From JAEUMD01 sp050250815 (GTDB taxonomy: Bacteria; Pseudomonadota; Alphaproteobacteria; Rhizobiales; Hyphomicrobiaceae): 64,000 bases of DNA. The translations under genes and the position numbers were made by a program. Positions 40,577 through 49,041 of the stretch are shown piece by piece (positions within the stretch are counted from its first letter, which is position 1; every line of letters starts with the position of its first letter). The stretch lies in contig JBFWNY010000019.1 of assembly GCA_050250815.1 (NCBI GenBank), positions 6,174 through 70,173 on the forward strand, written 5' to 3'. Below the pieces are notes generated by a model. That model was given only the letters and a program-made list of their open reading frames with translations. It was not told the origin of the DNA and ran no database searches.

Positions 40577-41332
40577 ATGCAGAGGCTGTCGGGCAAGATT
40601 GCGCTCGTGACCGGTTCAGCGGGTGGCATCGGCCATGCGATTGCGGAGGTGTTCGCCACGGAGGGGGCGCACGTCGTGATCGCCGATGTCGATGGCGAAG
40701 CCGCGCGCAAGGCGGCAGACGCACTCATCGGGCGAGGTCTAGCCGCCACGCCTTTTGCCTGCGACGTCAGTCGCGGGCAGGATGTGACGGCACTGTTCCG
40801 TGCGATCGAGCACGGTCATGGGCGCGCCGACGTGATCGTCAACAATGCCGGCATCAACGTGCGCGCCGATTTCCGCCACATCACCGATGAGGAATGGGTA
40901 CGCATCCGCGAGGTCAATCTCGACGGTGTCGTACGCATCGCGCGCGATGGCTTTGCTCTGCTCAAGGCATCGGGCAACGGCGCACTCGTCAACGTAGCTT
41001 CGATCATGGGACATCGCGGTCTGCGCCAGCTCGCCGCCTATTCGGCCACCAAGGGTGCGGTTGCGGCGCTGACCAGGGCTCTGGCGGTCGAATACGCACC
41101 GTTCAACATTCGTGTGAACACTCTGTCGCCGGGCTTTGTGGAGACGGCATTGACCGAGCGCGTGCTGCGCAATCCCGCCATTCGCAAGGCTCTTGTCGAT
41201 CAGACGCCGATGCGCAGGTTTGGGACGGGGCTCGATATCGCCCGGGCGGCCTTGTTTCTCGCCAGCGACGATGCGAGCTTCGTCACGGGGGCTGAACTCA
41301 TTGTCGACGGCGGCATGGCGGCAGGCCTTTGA
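40577..41332 (+). CDS. SDR family NAD(P)-dependent oxidoreductase
   Basis: About 251 residues from ATG 40577 with GGGGGAGA upstream. It is a classical short-chain dehydrogenase. The nucleotide-binding motif is VTGSAGGIGHAIAE, with Asp in VVIADVDGEAA favouring NAD. NNAG is present (IVNNAGINV). The catalytic Ser is in NVASIMG, Tyr and Lys in YSATKGA. The C-terminus SDDASFVTGAELIVDGGMAAG is typical of glucose-1-dehydrogenase/3-oxoacyl-ACP reductase-like members. The substrate cannot be read from the sequence. Confidence 0.9.
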   Translation: MQRLSGKIALVTGSAGGIGHAIAEVFATEGAHVVIADVDGEAARKAADALIGRGLAATPFACDVSRGQDVTALFRAIEHGHGRADVIVNNAGINVRADFRHITDEEWVRIREVNLDGVVRIARDGFALLKASGNGALVNVASIMGHRGLRQLAAYSATKGAVAALTRALAVEYAPFNIRVNTLSPGFVETALTERVLRNPAIRKALVDQTPMRRFGTGLDIARAALFLASDDASFVTGAELIVDGGMAAGL

Positions 41333-41375
41333 TCGTTCACGCAATGCGTGCTCCCAGTCATAGAGGATCCCCGTA

Positions 41376-42044
41376 ATGATGCGCTGGCTGAGATTTACCC
41401 AGTGGCGAGGTGCGCCCGTGGCGAAATGGCGTCTGGCGGTCGTTGCGCTTCTGATGTCCGCCTGCTTCTGGTCGAGCAGCGGTGTGGGCGTCTCGCCCGC
41501 ATGGGCGGCCCCGCAGACCTACGTGTTCGACAAGGATCACACCGAAATCCGCTTCAGCTGGGATCACTTGGGCCTTTCGCGGCAGTCGGGCCGTCTGCAG
41601 ACCGTCGAAGGCGAGATCGTGTTCGACGAGGAGCGGCCCGAGAACAGCAGCATCGACATCCGCATTCCGTTGTCATCCATCTCAACGGGCGTCGCCGCGC
41701 TCGACGACGTGCTTCTGAAGGGCCGCGACTATCTGGATGTCGAGCGCTATCCGATGATCACCTTCAAGAGCAACTCGGTGGTGGTGACGACCGCGCGCAC
41801 GGCGAACGTGTCGGGCGAGGTCAGCTTCAACGGGCACACGCATCCGCTCACGTTGTCGGTCGTCTGGAATTTTTCGGGGGAGCATCCGCTCGCGAAGATC
41901 AATCCGGTGTACTCGGGCGTCTATGCGTCGGGCTTTTCCGCGCGCACCCAACTCCTGCGCAGCGAATTCGGGATCGCTCGTTCAATCCCGCTCGTTTCCG
42001 ACGAGATCCGCGTTACCATCGAGGCAGAGCTGCATCGGCGCTGA
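41376..42044 (+). CDS. YceI family periplasmic lipid-binding protein
   Basis: A 222-residue exported protein with a long signal sequence (VVALLMSACFWSSSGVGVSPAWA, cleavage near residue 45). The YceI lipocalin-like barrel shows YVFDKDHTEIRFSWDHLGLSRQSGRLQTVEGEIVFDEERPENSSIDIRIPLSSI in outline, then LKGRDYLDVERYPMITFKSNSV and VSFNGHTHPLTLSVVWN. Members bind isoprenoids or fatty acids in the periplasm. It stands apart from the SDR gene by 43 bases and converges with the ligase gene two bases away. Confidence 0.92.
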   Translation: MMRWLRFTQWRGAPVAKWRLAVVALLMSACFWSSSGVGVSPAWAAPQTYVFDKDHTEIRFSWDHLGLSRQSGRLQTVEGEIVFDEERPENSSIDIRIPLSSISTGVAALDDVLLKGRDYLDVERYPMITFKSNSVVVTTARTANVSGEVSFNGHTHPLTLSVVWNFSGEHPLAKINPVYSGVYASGFSARTQLLRSEFGIARSIPLVSDEIRVTIEAELHRR

Positions 42045-42046
42045 AC

Positions 42047-43180
42047 TCAGCACGCGCCGACGGTCTCCGCGATCAGCATGTCGACGACGCCACGTAGTGC
42101 GGCCGCGCCATCGAGGCCGCGGGCGAGCCCCTCCTTCAGCCGCGCGACCTGCCGGTCGGCGCTGGTGCCGCCCCGTGCGATGTCGCGCGCGCGCGCCACT
42201 TCCGCGCTGCATCCGAGAGCCGCAGCATCCTCTGCGACGAGGCCGATCAGCTCGTCGATGAGCTGGGCAAACGGCACGAGTTCCCCCTTGCCGAAATCGA
42301 ACAGCTTGTCGTCGACGCCGTAGCGCTGTGCCCGCCAGCGGTTCTCCTCGATCAGGAATGCGGGATAGCTGCGCCAGCGCTGGTTCTTGGTTTTGAGCCG
42401 GTAGAGCATGCGCGCCACCGAGACGTAGAGAGCGGCGATGGTGAGCGCATCCTCCATGCGGGTCGCGACGTCCGTGACGCGCATCTCGAGCGTGGGAAAG
42501 CGTGCCGAGGGACGCAGATCCCACCACACCTTGGTTGCATCTTCGATCACGCCCGAGCGGACCAGCACGTCGATGGTGCGGGTGTACTCGCCGAAGCTCT
42601 CGAATCGCTGCGGCAGGCCGGTGCGCGGCAGCTCGTGGAAGATGGACAGCCGGTAACTCTTGAGGCCCGTATCATCTCCCTCCCAGAACGGAGAGGACGT
42701 GGACAGCATCAGCAGATGCGGCAGGAAATAGCGGATCTGGTTCATCAGATCGATGCGGTCGTCGGGGTCTTCGATGGCGACGTGGACGTGCATGCCGCAG
42801 ATGGCGAGGCGCCGGCCGATGCCGCCGAAGTCGCGCGCCAGAGCCTGGTATCGTTCCTTTGGCGTGGTCTGCAGCGATGCCTTCTTGGCAAATGGATGCG
42901 TCGAGGCGGCGATCGGCGCCAGACGGAAGTCGGCGGCGTTGCGCGCGATTGTGTGGCGCAGGCGCGTGAGGTCCTCCCGGGCCTCGGCGAAGGTGTGGCA
43001 GACGCGCGTGCCGATCTCTATCTGACTGCGGAAGAACTCTGGTGCGACCTGCTTGCCGAGCTCCTGCTCGCATGCCGCCATCAGCTCCGGCGGCGCCGGT
43101 GCGAGGTCGCGCGTCTCAAGGTCGACGAGGTGGTATTCCTCCTCGATGCCAAAAGTAAAAGAGGGGCTGTTGGCGGTCAT
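42047..43180 (-). CDS. YbdK-type carboxylate-amine ligase (glutamate-cysteine ligase family 2)
   Basis: About 377 residues from ATG 43180, giving the usual N-terminus SFTFGIEEEYHLVD; a longer in-frame extension to 43267 is possible but unlikely. FGIEEEYHLVDLETRDLAPAP, KERYQALARDFGGIGRRLAICGMHVHVAI, LSTSSPFWEGDDTGLKSYRLSIFHELPRTGLP and WDLRPSARFPTLEMRVTDVATRMED are signatures of the GCS2 family. In E. coli YbdK has weak glutamate-cysteine ligase activity; the true substrate is uncertain. Proximity to glutathione reductase is suggestive but they are on opposite strands. Confidence 0.9.
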   Translation of the reverse strand: MTANSPSFTFGIEEEYHLVDLETRDLAPAPPELMAACEQELGKQVAPEFFRSQIEIGTRVCHTFAEAREDLTRLRHTIARNAADFRLAPIAASTHPFAKKASLQTTPKERYQALARDFGGIGRRLAICGMHVHVAIEDPDDRIDLMNQIRYFLPHLLMLSTSSPFWEGDDTGLKSYRLSIFHELPRTGLPQRFESFGEYTRTIDVLVRSGVIEDATKVWWDLRPSARFPTLEMRVTDVATRMEDALTIAALYVSVARMLYRLKTKNQRWRSYPAFLIEENRWRAQRYGVDDKLFDFGKGELVPFAQLIDELIGLVAEDAAALGCSAEVARARDIARGGTSADRQVARLKEGLARGLDGAAALRGVVDMLIAETVGAC

Positions 43181-43312
43181 CGGCTCGCTCAGGTGATCCG
43201 GGTTCGGGGAGGCTGCCACAGCCCGGCCGCAGACGGCCAGCGCAAAGCCACCTTTTGTCGCTAGCAACCGTGCCTCCTGCCGGCTGTCCGGCGGCGGCTC
43301 GTCCGGCCGTGC

Positions 43313-43341
43313 TGGTCAGGTGCGGCAGGCTAGCCTATAAG
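43313..43341 (+). promoter_or_regulatory. Candidate promoter for the DAHP synthase gene
   Basis: TGGTCA (43313-43318) and TATAAG (43336-43341) are 17 bases apart in the 263-base divergent gap. A further CATAAT lies at 43355. The -35 is poor, so confidence is low. Confidence 0.3.
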
Positions 43342-43392
43342 GCCGCGCAGGTGCCATAATGGGCTGAGCTACAAGAAGAAGGCGGCGCCTGG

Positions 43393-43418
43393 GCCCCCTG
43401 CCGATCGGCATCGGGGGC
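43393..43418 (+). promoter_or_regulatory. Strong leader hairpin before the DAHP synthase gene
   Basis: GCCCCC (43393-43398) and GGGGGC (43413-43418) enclose the perfect palindrome TGCCGATCGGCA (43399-43410). The structure ends 25 bases before the GTG. It could be an attenuator or mRNA stability element for aromatic amino acid synthesis. Confidence 0.35.
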
Positions 43419-43443
43419 ATCGGGCGCTGGCGAAGACGGAGAC

Positions 43444-44853
43444 GTGACGACAATGGCTGCAACCTGGTCCCCCGACAGCTGGCGCTCCAAGCCTATCGTG
43501 CAGGTGCCGGAGTACCCTGATGCTGCCGCGCTGGCCGATGTAGAGTCCAAGCTGGCCACCTTCCCGCCGCTCGTGTTCTTCAACGAGGTCAAGAGGCTGC
43601 GCGAGAAGCTGGCGGCTGCGTCCGAGGGCCGCGGCTTCGTCTTCCAGGGCGGAGACTGCGCCGAGAGCTTCCGCGAGCACGGCCCGGACACGATCTCGAG
43701 CTATTTCCGCATCTTCCTCCAGAGCGCGCTGGTGATGACCTTCGCCGGTGGTCAGCCGGTCGTGAAGATCGGCCGTATCGCCGGACAGTTCGCCAAGCCG
43801 CGCTCCTCGCCGGTGGAGAAGAAGGACGGCGTGGAGCTGCCGAGCTACCGCGGCGACATCATCAACGGCGACGAGTTCACGCCCGAGGCGCGTATCCCCG
43901 ATCCGGTGCGCATGCTGCAGGCGTACCGCCAGTCGGCCGCCACGCTCAACTTCCTGCGCGCCTTCCTCCAGGGCGGCTACGCGAGCCTCGAGAACGTCCA
44001 TCGTTGGGGCCTGGGCTTCATGAAGGGCAAGCCCATCGAGGCCAAGTACGAGGAACTGGCTGACGAGATCGGGCGCACGCGCGAGATCCTGCTCGCCATG
44101 GGCGTCGACGAGGAGAACACGCGGCCGCTCAAGACGACCGACTTCTACACCAGCCATGAGGCCCTGCTGTTGCCCTACGAGCAGGCCTTCACTCGGCGCG
44201 ACGGTCTGATGGACACGGGGCAAGTGTTCGCCACCTCGGCCCACTTCCTGTGGGTCGGGGATCGCACGCGCCAGCCCGATCACGCGCACGTCGAGTACTT
44301 GCGCGGTCTCTACAATCCGATCGGATTGAAGTGCGGTCCGACGCTGGAGCCCGATGGCCTCATCCGCCTCATCGATATCCTCGACCGCCGCAACGAGCCC
44401 GGCAAGCTTACGCTGATCGCCCGTTTCGGCTCCGACAAGGTCGAGAAGCATTTGCCCAAGCTCATGCGTGCCGTGGCGAGGGAAGGGCGCAAGGTGATCT
44501 GGATGTGCGATCCCATGCACGGCAATACGATCACCGCCACGACCGGTGACAAGACCCGGCCGCTGAACCGCATCAAGGACGAGGTCGAGCGGTTCTTCGA
44601 CATCGCCCAGGCGGAGGGCGTGCATCCGGGCGGCGTGCATCTGGAGATGACAGGCAAGGACGTGACGGAGTGCACGGGTGGCGCCGCCATGATCGTCGAT
44701 GCGGATCTGTCCAAGCGCTACGAGACGCTGTGCGACCCGCGCCTAAATGCCGAGCAGTCGCTCGAGATCGCATTCATGGTGGCCGACCGGCTGCGGGCGC
44801 TGCGGGCATCGCGCGCCGGCATTCAGCCGATGCCTGCCACGGCTTCGGCATGA
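43444..44853 (+). CDS. Class II 3-deoxy-7-phosphoheptulonate (DAHP) synthase
   Basis: A 469-residue plant/actinobacterial type enzyme that makes DAHP from phosphoenolpyruvate and erythrose 4-phosphate, the entry to the shikimate pathway. Start is GTG 43444 or ATG 43453, with GGAG just upstream. Class II hallmarks are FVFQGGDCAESF, IGRIAGQFAKPRSSP, SYRGDIINGDEF, TSHEALLLPYEQA, FLWVGDRTRQ, GLKCGPTL, WMCDPMHGN and HLEMTGKDVTECTGG. The metal and substrate residues are intact. No regulatory ACT domain is present. It is also named aroF or aroG in other genomes. Confidence 0.95.
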   Translation: MTTMAATWSPDSWRSKPIVQVPEYPDAAALADVESKLATFPPLVFFNEVKRLREKLAAASEGRGFVFQGGDCAESFREHGPDTISSYFRIFLQSALVMTFAGGQPVVKIGRIAGQFAKPRSSPVEKKDGVELPSYRGDIINGDEFTPEARIPDPVRMLQAYRQSAATLNFLRAFLQGGYASLENVHRWGLGFMKGKPIEAKYEELADEIGRTREILLAMGVDEENTRPLKTTDFYTSHEALLLPYEQAFTRRDGLMDTGQVFATSAHFLWVGDRTRQPDHAHVEYLRGLYNPIGLKCGPTLEPDGLIRLIDILDRRNEPGKLTLIARFGSDKVEKHLPKLMRAVAREGRKVIWMCDPMHGNTITATTGDKTRPLNRIKDEVERFFDIAQAEGVHPGGVHLEMTGKDVTECTGGAAMIVDADLSKRYETLCDPRLNAEQSLEIAFMVADRLRALRASRAGIQPMPATASA

Positions 44854-44922
44854 TGCCGGTGTAGGCACCCATGGGAGCCGGCGGCGGCATGTACTCGACC
44901 GGTCGTTGCGGAGCGTTTGTCC

Positions 44923-45831
44923 ATGCAGGAAGCGGTGAGGACGTCCACGGCTGAGGCCGATCCGGCCACAGCGATCGAGCCGGGTGCTGCGCCTCAGTGG
45001 CCGATGCCGATCGACGTATTCCTCACCGGTCCCTATCTCCAGCGCTCAGACGTCGTCCTGACGCGCAAGAACAAGTCGATCCGCTCGTGGATCATCCGGC
45101 TGGCCACCAAGGGCAGTTTCTCGCACGCCGCGCTGGTCTTCCTGGTGCCGCACCAGGAGCGAGGCTTCAACAACTCCTTCGTCATCGAGAGCGCGTCGGG
45201 CGGCGTCGATCTCACCAACCTCGTCGATTACGTCAACGACCGCCGCTCGGTCATCGGCATCAAGCGGCTGACCACGCCCTGGTTCACCGACGAGGTGCAG
45301 TGCCGCGTTCGCGGCCGCATGCTCAACTCGATCAAGTCGACCTACAACTATGCCACCGTGTTCAACATGGCGGTCGACTTCTTCAACGAGATCGCCTTCG
45401 GGTTCAAAAGCCGTGTCTACGGGACGACGCGCGCCATCGCCAGGCGGCGCGAGCGTCAGTTGATGCCGCCGAACAAGTATATCTGCTCGGGGCTGGTGCA
45501 GCACGGCTTCGTGCATGCCGTGATCGACCTGATGGGCGAACGCCGACTGCCGCCGAGCTTTCTCTCCGACATCGTCTTCCGCGAGGACCTGCGCCAGTTT
45601 CTTCCCGAGGACTGGGACCAGTTCACCGACGCCGAGCAGGACGAGATCATGTGGGAGTTCGTCACCGGTTTCTGGGACCTGATGGAGGCGACCACACCGG
45701 AAGACCTGGCCTCTTCACCGCAGCTCCAATGGGTTTACGTCATCCGTCGCGGCATGGTGCATCCGGTGCATTCCGATGCGCAGGTGAAGGAGCTTCTGTC
45801 CTGGAAGCCCCGCCGCCGCAAGACGGGCTGA
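44923..45831 (+). CDS. Permuted papain-like (YiiX/NlpC-type) hydrolase
   Basis: About 302 residues from ATG 44923 (GGAG 9 bases upstream). The central part shows the circularly permuted NlpC/P60-like order: DVVLTRKNKSIRSWIIRLATKGSFSHAAL in outline, with His67, then FVIESASGGV with the acidic partner, and much later KYICSGLVQHGF with the Cys. This matches YiiX/YycO-type proteins, which cut lipid or peptide amide bonds. No signal peptide is seen. A C-terminal alpha-rich extension of about 90 residues is unfamiliar. It lies between the DAHP synthase and nadE genes, with no clear functional link. Confidence 0.72.
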   Translation: MQEAVRTSTAEADPATAIEPGAAPQWPMPIDVFLTGPYLQRSDVVLTRKNKSIRSWIIRLATKGSFSHAALVFLVPHQERGFNNSFVIESASGGVDLTNLVDYVNDRRSVIGIKRLTTPWFTDEVQCRVRGRMLNSIKSTYNYATVFNMAVDFFNEIAFGFKSRVYGTTRAIARRRERQLMPPNKYICSGLVQHGFVHAVIDLMGERRLPPSFLSDIVFREDLRQFLPEDWDQFTDAEQDEIMWEFVTGFWDLMEATTPEDLASSPQLQWVYVIRRGMVHPVHSDAQVKELLSWKPRRRKTG

Positions 45832-45903
45832 TGCGGTTTGGCCGCGCCATGCGCGGGAGAAGCCGATTGCCTGGATCGCCGCTCCCCGCATAGTCTGCGC
45901 GCC

Positions 45904-47661
45904 ATGACAGATGCCCAACCTACATCGTTCCTTCGCATAGCGCTCGCCCAGCTCAATCCGACCGTCGGAGATCTCGACGGCAACGTCGCAAAGGCGATCG
46001 CAGCGCACGCCAAGGCGCGTGCGCTGGGCGCCGACCTCGTGCTGTTTTCCGAGCTGTTCGTCACCGGCTATCCGCCCGAGGACCTGGTACTCAAGCCGGC
46101 GTTCCAGCGCGCCGCGCGCCGTGCCGTCGAGGATCTTGCCCGAGTGACGGCGCACGGGCCCGCTGTGCTCGTTGGCACAATCTGGGCGGAGGAGGCCAAA
46201 GTCTACAACGCCGTAGCGCTGCTGGAGGGCGGCGCGGTTGCAGCCCTGCGCTACAAGGTTGATCTGCCCAACTACGGCGTCTTCGACGAGAAGCGCGTGT
46301 TCGCCGCAGGCCCGCTGCCAGGCCCGATCGCCTTTCGCGGCGTACGCATCGGCGTGCCGATCTGCGAGGACATCTGGTCGGATGAGGTAACAGAGTGCCT
46401 CGCGGAATGCGGCGCGGACATACTGCTCGTCCCCAACGGCTCGCCGTTTGACTGGAAGAAGCCAGACCTCCGCATGAACATCGCGGTGGCGCGCGTCACC
46501 GAGACCGGACTGCCGCTCGCCTATCTCAATCAGGTTGGCGGCCAGGACGAGCTCGTTTTCGACGGCGGCTCGTTCGTCCTGAATGCAGACCGTTCGCTCG
46601 CTATCGCGATGACGCAGTGGCGCGAGGATGTCGTTCTGACGACGTGGCGGCGTGAGGCGGAAGGCGGCTGGCGGTGCGACGTGGGGCAGCGCGAGCTTGC
46701 CGACGAAGGCACGGCGGCGGCCTATCACGCCTGCATGCTCGGCCTGCGTGACTACGTGGAAAAGAACGGCTTTCCCGGCGTGGTGCTGGGACTGTCGGGC
46801 GGCATCGACTCCGCGCTCGTCGCAGCGCTTGCCGTCGACGCCCTGGGACCCGACCGGGTCCATGCCGTCATGCTGCCCTACCGCTATACGTCGGATGAGA
46901 GCCTCTCCGATGCGCGGGGCTGTGCCGCGGCGCTCGGCATCCGCTACGATACAGTGCCGATCTCAGGCCCCGTCGAGGGGTTCGAAGGTGCGCTCGCCGA
47001 CATCTTTCGCGGCACCAATGCCGACATCACCGAGGAGAACCTGCAGAGCCGCACGCGCGGCACGATCCTCATGGCCATCTCCAACAAGTTCGGTGCCATG
47101 GTCGTGACCACCGGCAACAAATCGGAGATGTCGGTGGGCTATGCGACGCTCTACGGCGACATGAACGGCGGCTTCAATCCCATCAAGGACCTCTACAAGA
47201 TGGAGGTCTACCGGCTGTCCCGCTGGCGCAACGAGAACCTGCCAGAAGATGCCAGGGGACCCTCGGGCGTCGTCATCCCGCCCAACATCCTGACCAAGGC
47301 GCCGACCGCTGAGCTGAGGCCCAACCAGACCGACCAGGACAGTCTGCCGCCCTATCCCGTGCTCGACGACATCCTGAGCCGCCTCGTCGAGCAGGAGATG
47401 AGCATCGCAGAGATCGTTGCGGCGGGCCACGAGATCGAGACCGTGCGCAAGGTCGAGCGGCTGCTCTACATCTCCGAATACAAGAGGCGGCAGGCAGCGC
47501 CCGGCGTGAAGATATCCTCGCGCAATTTCGGTCGCGACCGGCGCTATCCCATTACCAATCGCTTCCGCGAGAAGGCCGTCGAGAAGGACGCGAACTCGCC
47601 GGCGGATGCGAACTCGCCCCGGCTCGTCGCGCCGCGCGCCGATGGCGGCGAGGTCTACTGA
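45904..47661 (+). CDS. nadE: Glutamine-dependent NAD+ synthetase
   Basis: A 585-residue two-domain enzyme. The N-terminal nitrilase-like glutaminase (1-260) has Glu in FSELFVTGYPPEDL, Lys in YKVDLPNYGVFDEKRVF and the Cys nucleophile in GVPICEDIWSDE. Ammonia is passed to the synthetase domain (about 285-560) with the PP-loop LGLSGGIDSALVAALAVDALG, and TTGNKSEMSVGYATLYGDMNGGFNPIKDLYK in outline. It converts deamido-NAD to NAD. The stop shares a base with the gltX start (TGATG), so the two are coupled. Confidence 0.96.
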   Translation: MTDAQPTSFLRIALAQLNPTVGDLDGNVAKAIAAHAKARALGADLVLFSELFVTGYPPEDLVLKPAFQRAARRAVEDLARVTAHGPAVLVGTIWAEEAKVYNAVALLEGGAVAALRYKVDLPNYGVFDEKRVFAAGPLPGPIAFRGVRIGVPICEDIWSDEVTECLAECGADILLVPNGSPFDWKKPDLRMNIAVARVTETGLPLAYLNQVGGQDELVFDGGSFVLNADRSLAIAMTQWREDVVLTTWRREAEGGWRCDVGQRELADEGTAAAYHACMLGLRDYVEKNGFPGVVLGLSGGIDSALVAALAVDALGPDRVHAVMLPYRYTSDESLSDARGCAAALGIRYDTVPISGPVEGFEGALADIFRGTNADITEENLQSRTRGTILMAISNKFGAMVVTTGNKSEMSVGYATLYGDMNGGFNPIKDLYKMEVYRLSRWRNENLPEDARGPSGVVIPPNILTKAPTAELRPNQTDQDSLPPYPVLDDILSRLVEQEMSIAEIVAAGHEIETVRKVERLLYISEYKRRQAAPGVKISSRNFGRDRRYPITNRFREKAVEKDANSPADANSPRLVAPRADGGEVY

Positions 47662-49025
47662 TGGCGACCGCGGTCCGCTTCGCGCCGAGCCCAACGGGAC
47701 TCCTGCACATCGGCAACATACGGCCGGCGGTGCTGAATTATCTGTTCGCGATCAAGACCGGCGGACGCTTCCTGCTCCGCCTGGACGATACCGACCAGGA
47801 ACGCTCCACGCCGGAGTTTGCGGCTGCCGTGCATCGTGATCTCGATTGGCTCGGCCTCAGGACCGATTGGCACGCGCGCCAGACCGACCGCATGGAGCAC
47901 TACACCAAGGCCGCCGAGCTGCTGAAATCGCGGGGGCTACTCTATCCGTGCTACGAGACAGCCGACGAACTGGAGCGCCGCCGTAAGCGGCAGCTCGCGC
48001 GCGGCCTGCCACCGATCTACGACCGCGCGGCGCTGACGCTGACGGCGCAGGATCGCGAAGTGCTGGAGAAAGACGGGCGCAATCCCTACTGGCGCTTCCG
48101 GCTTCCCAATACCGGAGAGGGCCGCGGGCTCGAGCCGCTGCCGACGATGGTGTCGTGGAACGACATGGTGCGCGGCGACCAGTCGGTCGATCTGGGGTCA
48201 CTGTCGGACCCCGTGCTCGTCCGCGCCGACGGCACGTTCCTCTACACGTTCACGAGCGTCGTCGACGACGTCGACTTCGGCATCACGCATGTGATACGCG
48301 GTGGCGACCACGTTACCAACACCGGTGTCCAGATCGCGATGTTCGAGGCGCTGGGCGCCGTGCCGCCGGTCTTCGCGCATCACGGGTTGATGGTGAATGC
48401 GGATGGCGAGGGGCTTTCCAAGCGGACGGGAGCATTGTCCGTCCAGGAGCTGCGTGAGCGCGGTTACGAGCCGATGTCCATTGTCAGCTATGCGGCACTT
48501 GTAGGCACGTCGGAAGCAATCGCCGCACATGATGAGATGAGCACGCTTGCGCAGACGCTCGATCTTGCTCACGTGTCAGTGTCGCCCGCGCGCTTCGACG
48601 TATCGGAGCTTGCGGCGCTGAACGCCAAGCTCGTGCACGTGTTGCCGTACGCGCAGGCCCACGAGCGGCTGGTGGGTATGGGCATTGCCGGCGGCGAACC
48701 TTTCTGGCTCGCGGTGCGTGGCAATCTGGCGAACGTGGCTGAGGCGCGTGACTGGTGGCAGGTGGTGTCGGGCGACATCGATCCGGTCGTCGAGGACGCG
48801 CAGTTCCTCGCGAGGGCGGCGGAAGTTCTACCGGACGGACCGTGGGACGAGAGCACGTGGGGTGCGTGGACCGGCAGGGTCAAGGCCGAGACTGGCGCCA
48901 AGGGCAGAGCATTGTTTCATCCCCTGCGTCTGGCGCTCACAGGCCGTGAGCAGGGGCCCGAGCTGAAAGCGCTGTTGCCTCTCATTGGCCGCGAGCGGGC
49001 GCTCAAGCGTCTCACGTCGGTTTGA
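47661..49025 (+). CDS. gltX: Glutamyl-tRNA synthetase (GltX)
   Basis: A 454-residue class I synthetase. HIGH-type motif is SPTGLLHIGNIRPAVLNYLFA; the KMSKS-type motif is GEGLSKRTGALSV. Also present are LRLDDTDQERSTPEF and VIRGGDHVTNTGVQI. Alphaproteobacteria often have two GltX copies with different tRNA preference (tRNA-Glu or tRNA-Gln); the LSK motif lacks the usual upstream Lys, and which type this is cannot be decided here. It charges glutamate for translation. It is coupled to nadE by overlap. Confidence 0.94.
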   Translation: MATAVRFAPSPTGLLHIGNIRPAVLNYLFAIKTGGRFLLRLDDTDQERSTPEFAAAVHRDLDWLGLRTDWHARQTDRMEHYTKAAELLKSRGLLYPCYETADELERRRKRQLARGLPPIYDRAALTLTAQDREVLEKDGRNPYWRFRLPNTGEGRGLEPLPTMVSWNDMVRGDQSVDLGSLSDPVLVRADGTFLYTFTSVVDDVDFGITHVIRGGDHVTNTGVQIAMFEALGAVPPVFAHHGLMVNADGEGLSKRTGALSVQELRERGYEPMSIVSYAALVGTSEAIAAHDEMSTLAQTLDLAHVSVSPARFDVSELAALNAKLVHVLPYAQAHERLVGMGIAGGEPFWLAVRGNLANVAEARDWWQVVSGDIDPVVEDAQFLARAAEVLPDGPWDESTWGAWTGRVKAETGAKGRALFHPLRLALTGREQGPELKALLPLIGRERALKRLTSV

Positions 49026-49041
49026 TCATCCGATTGAGGTA

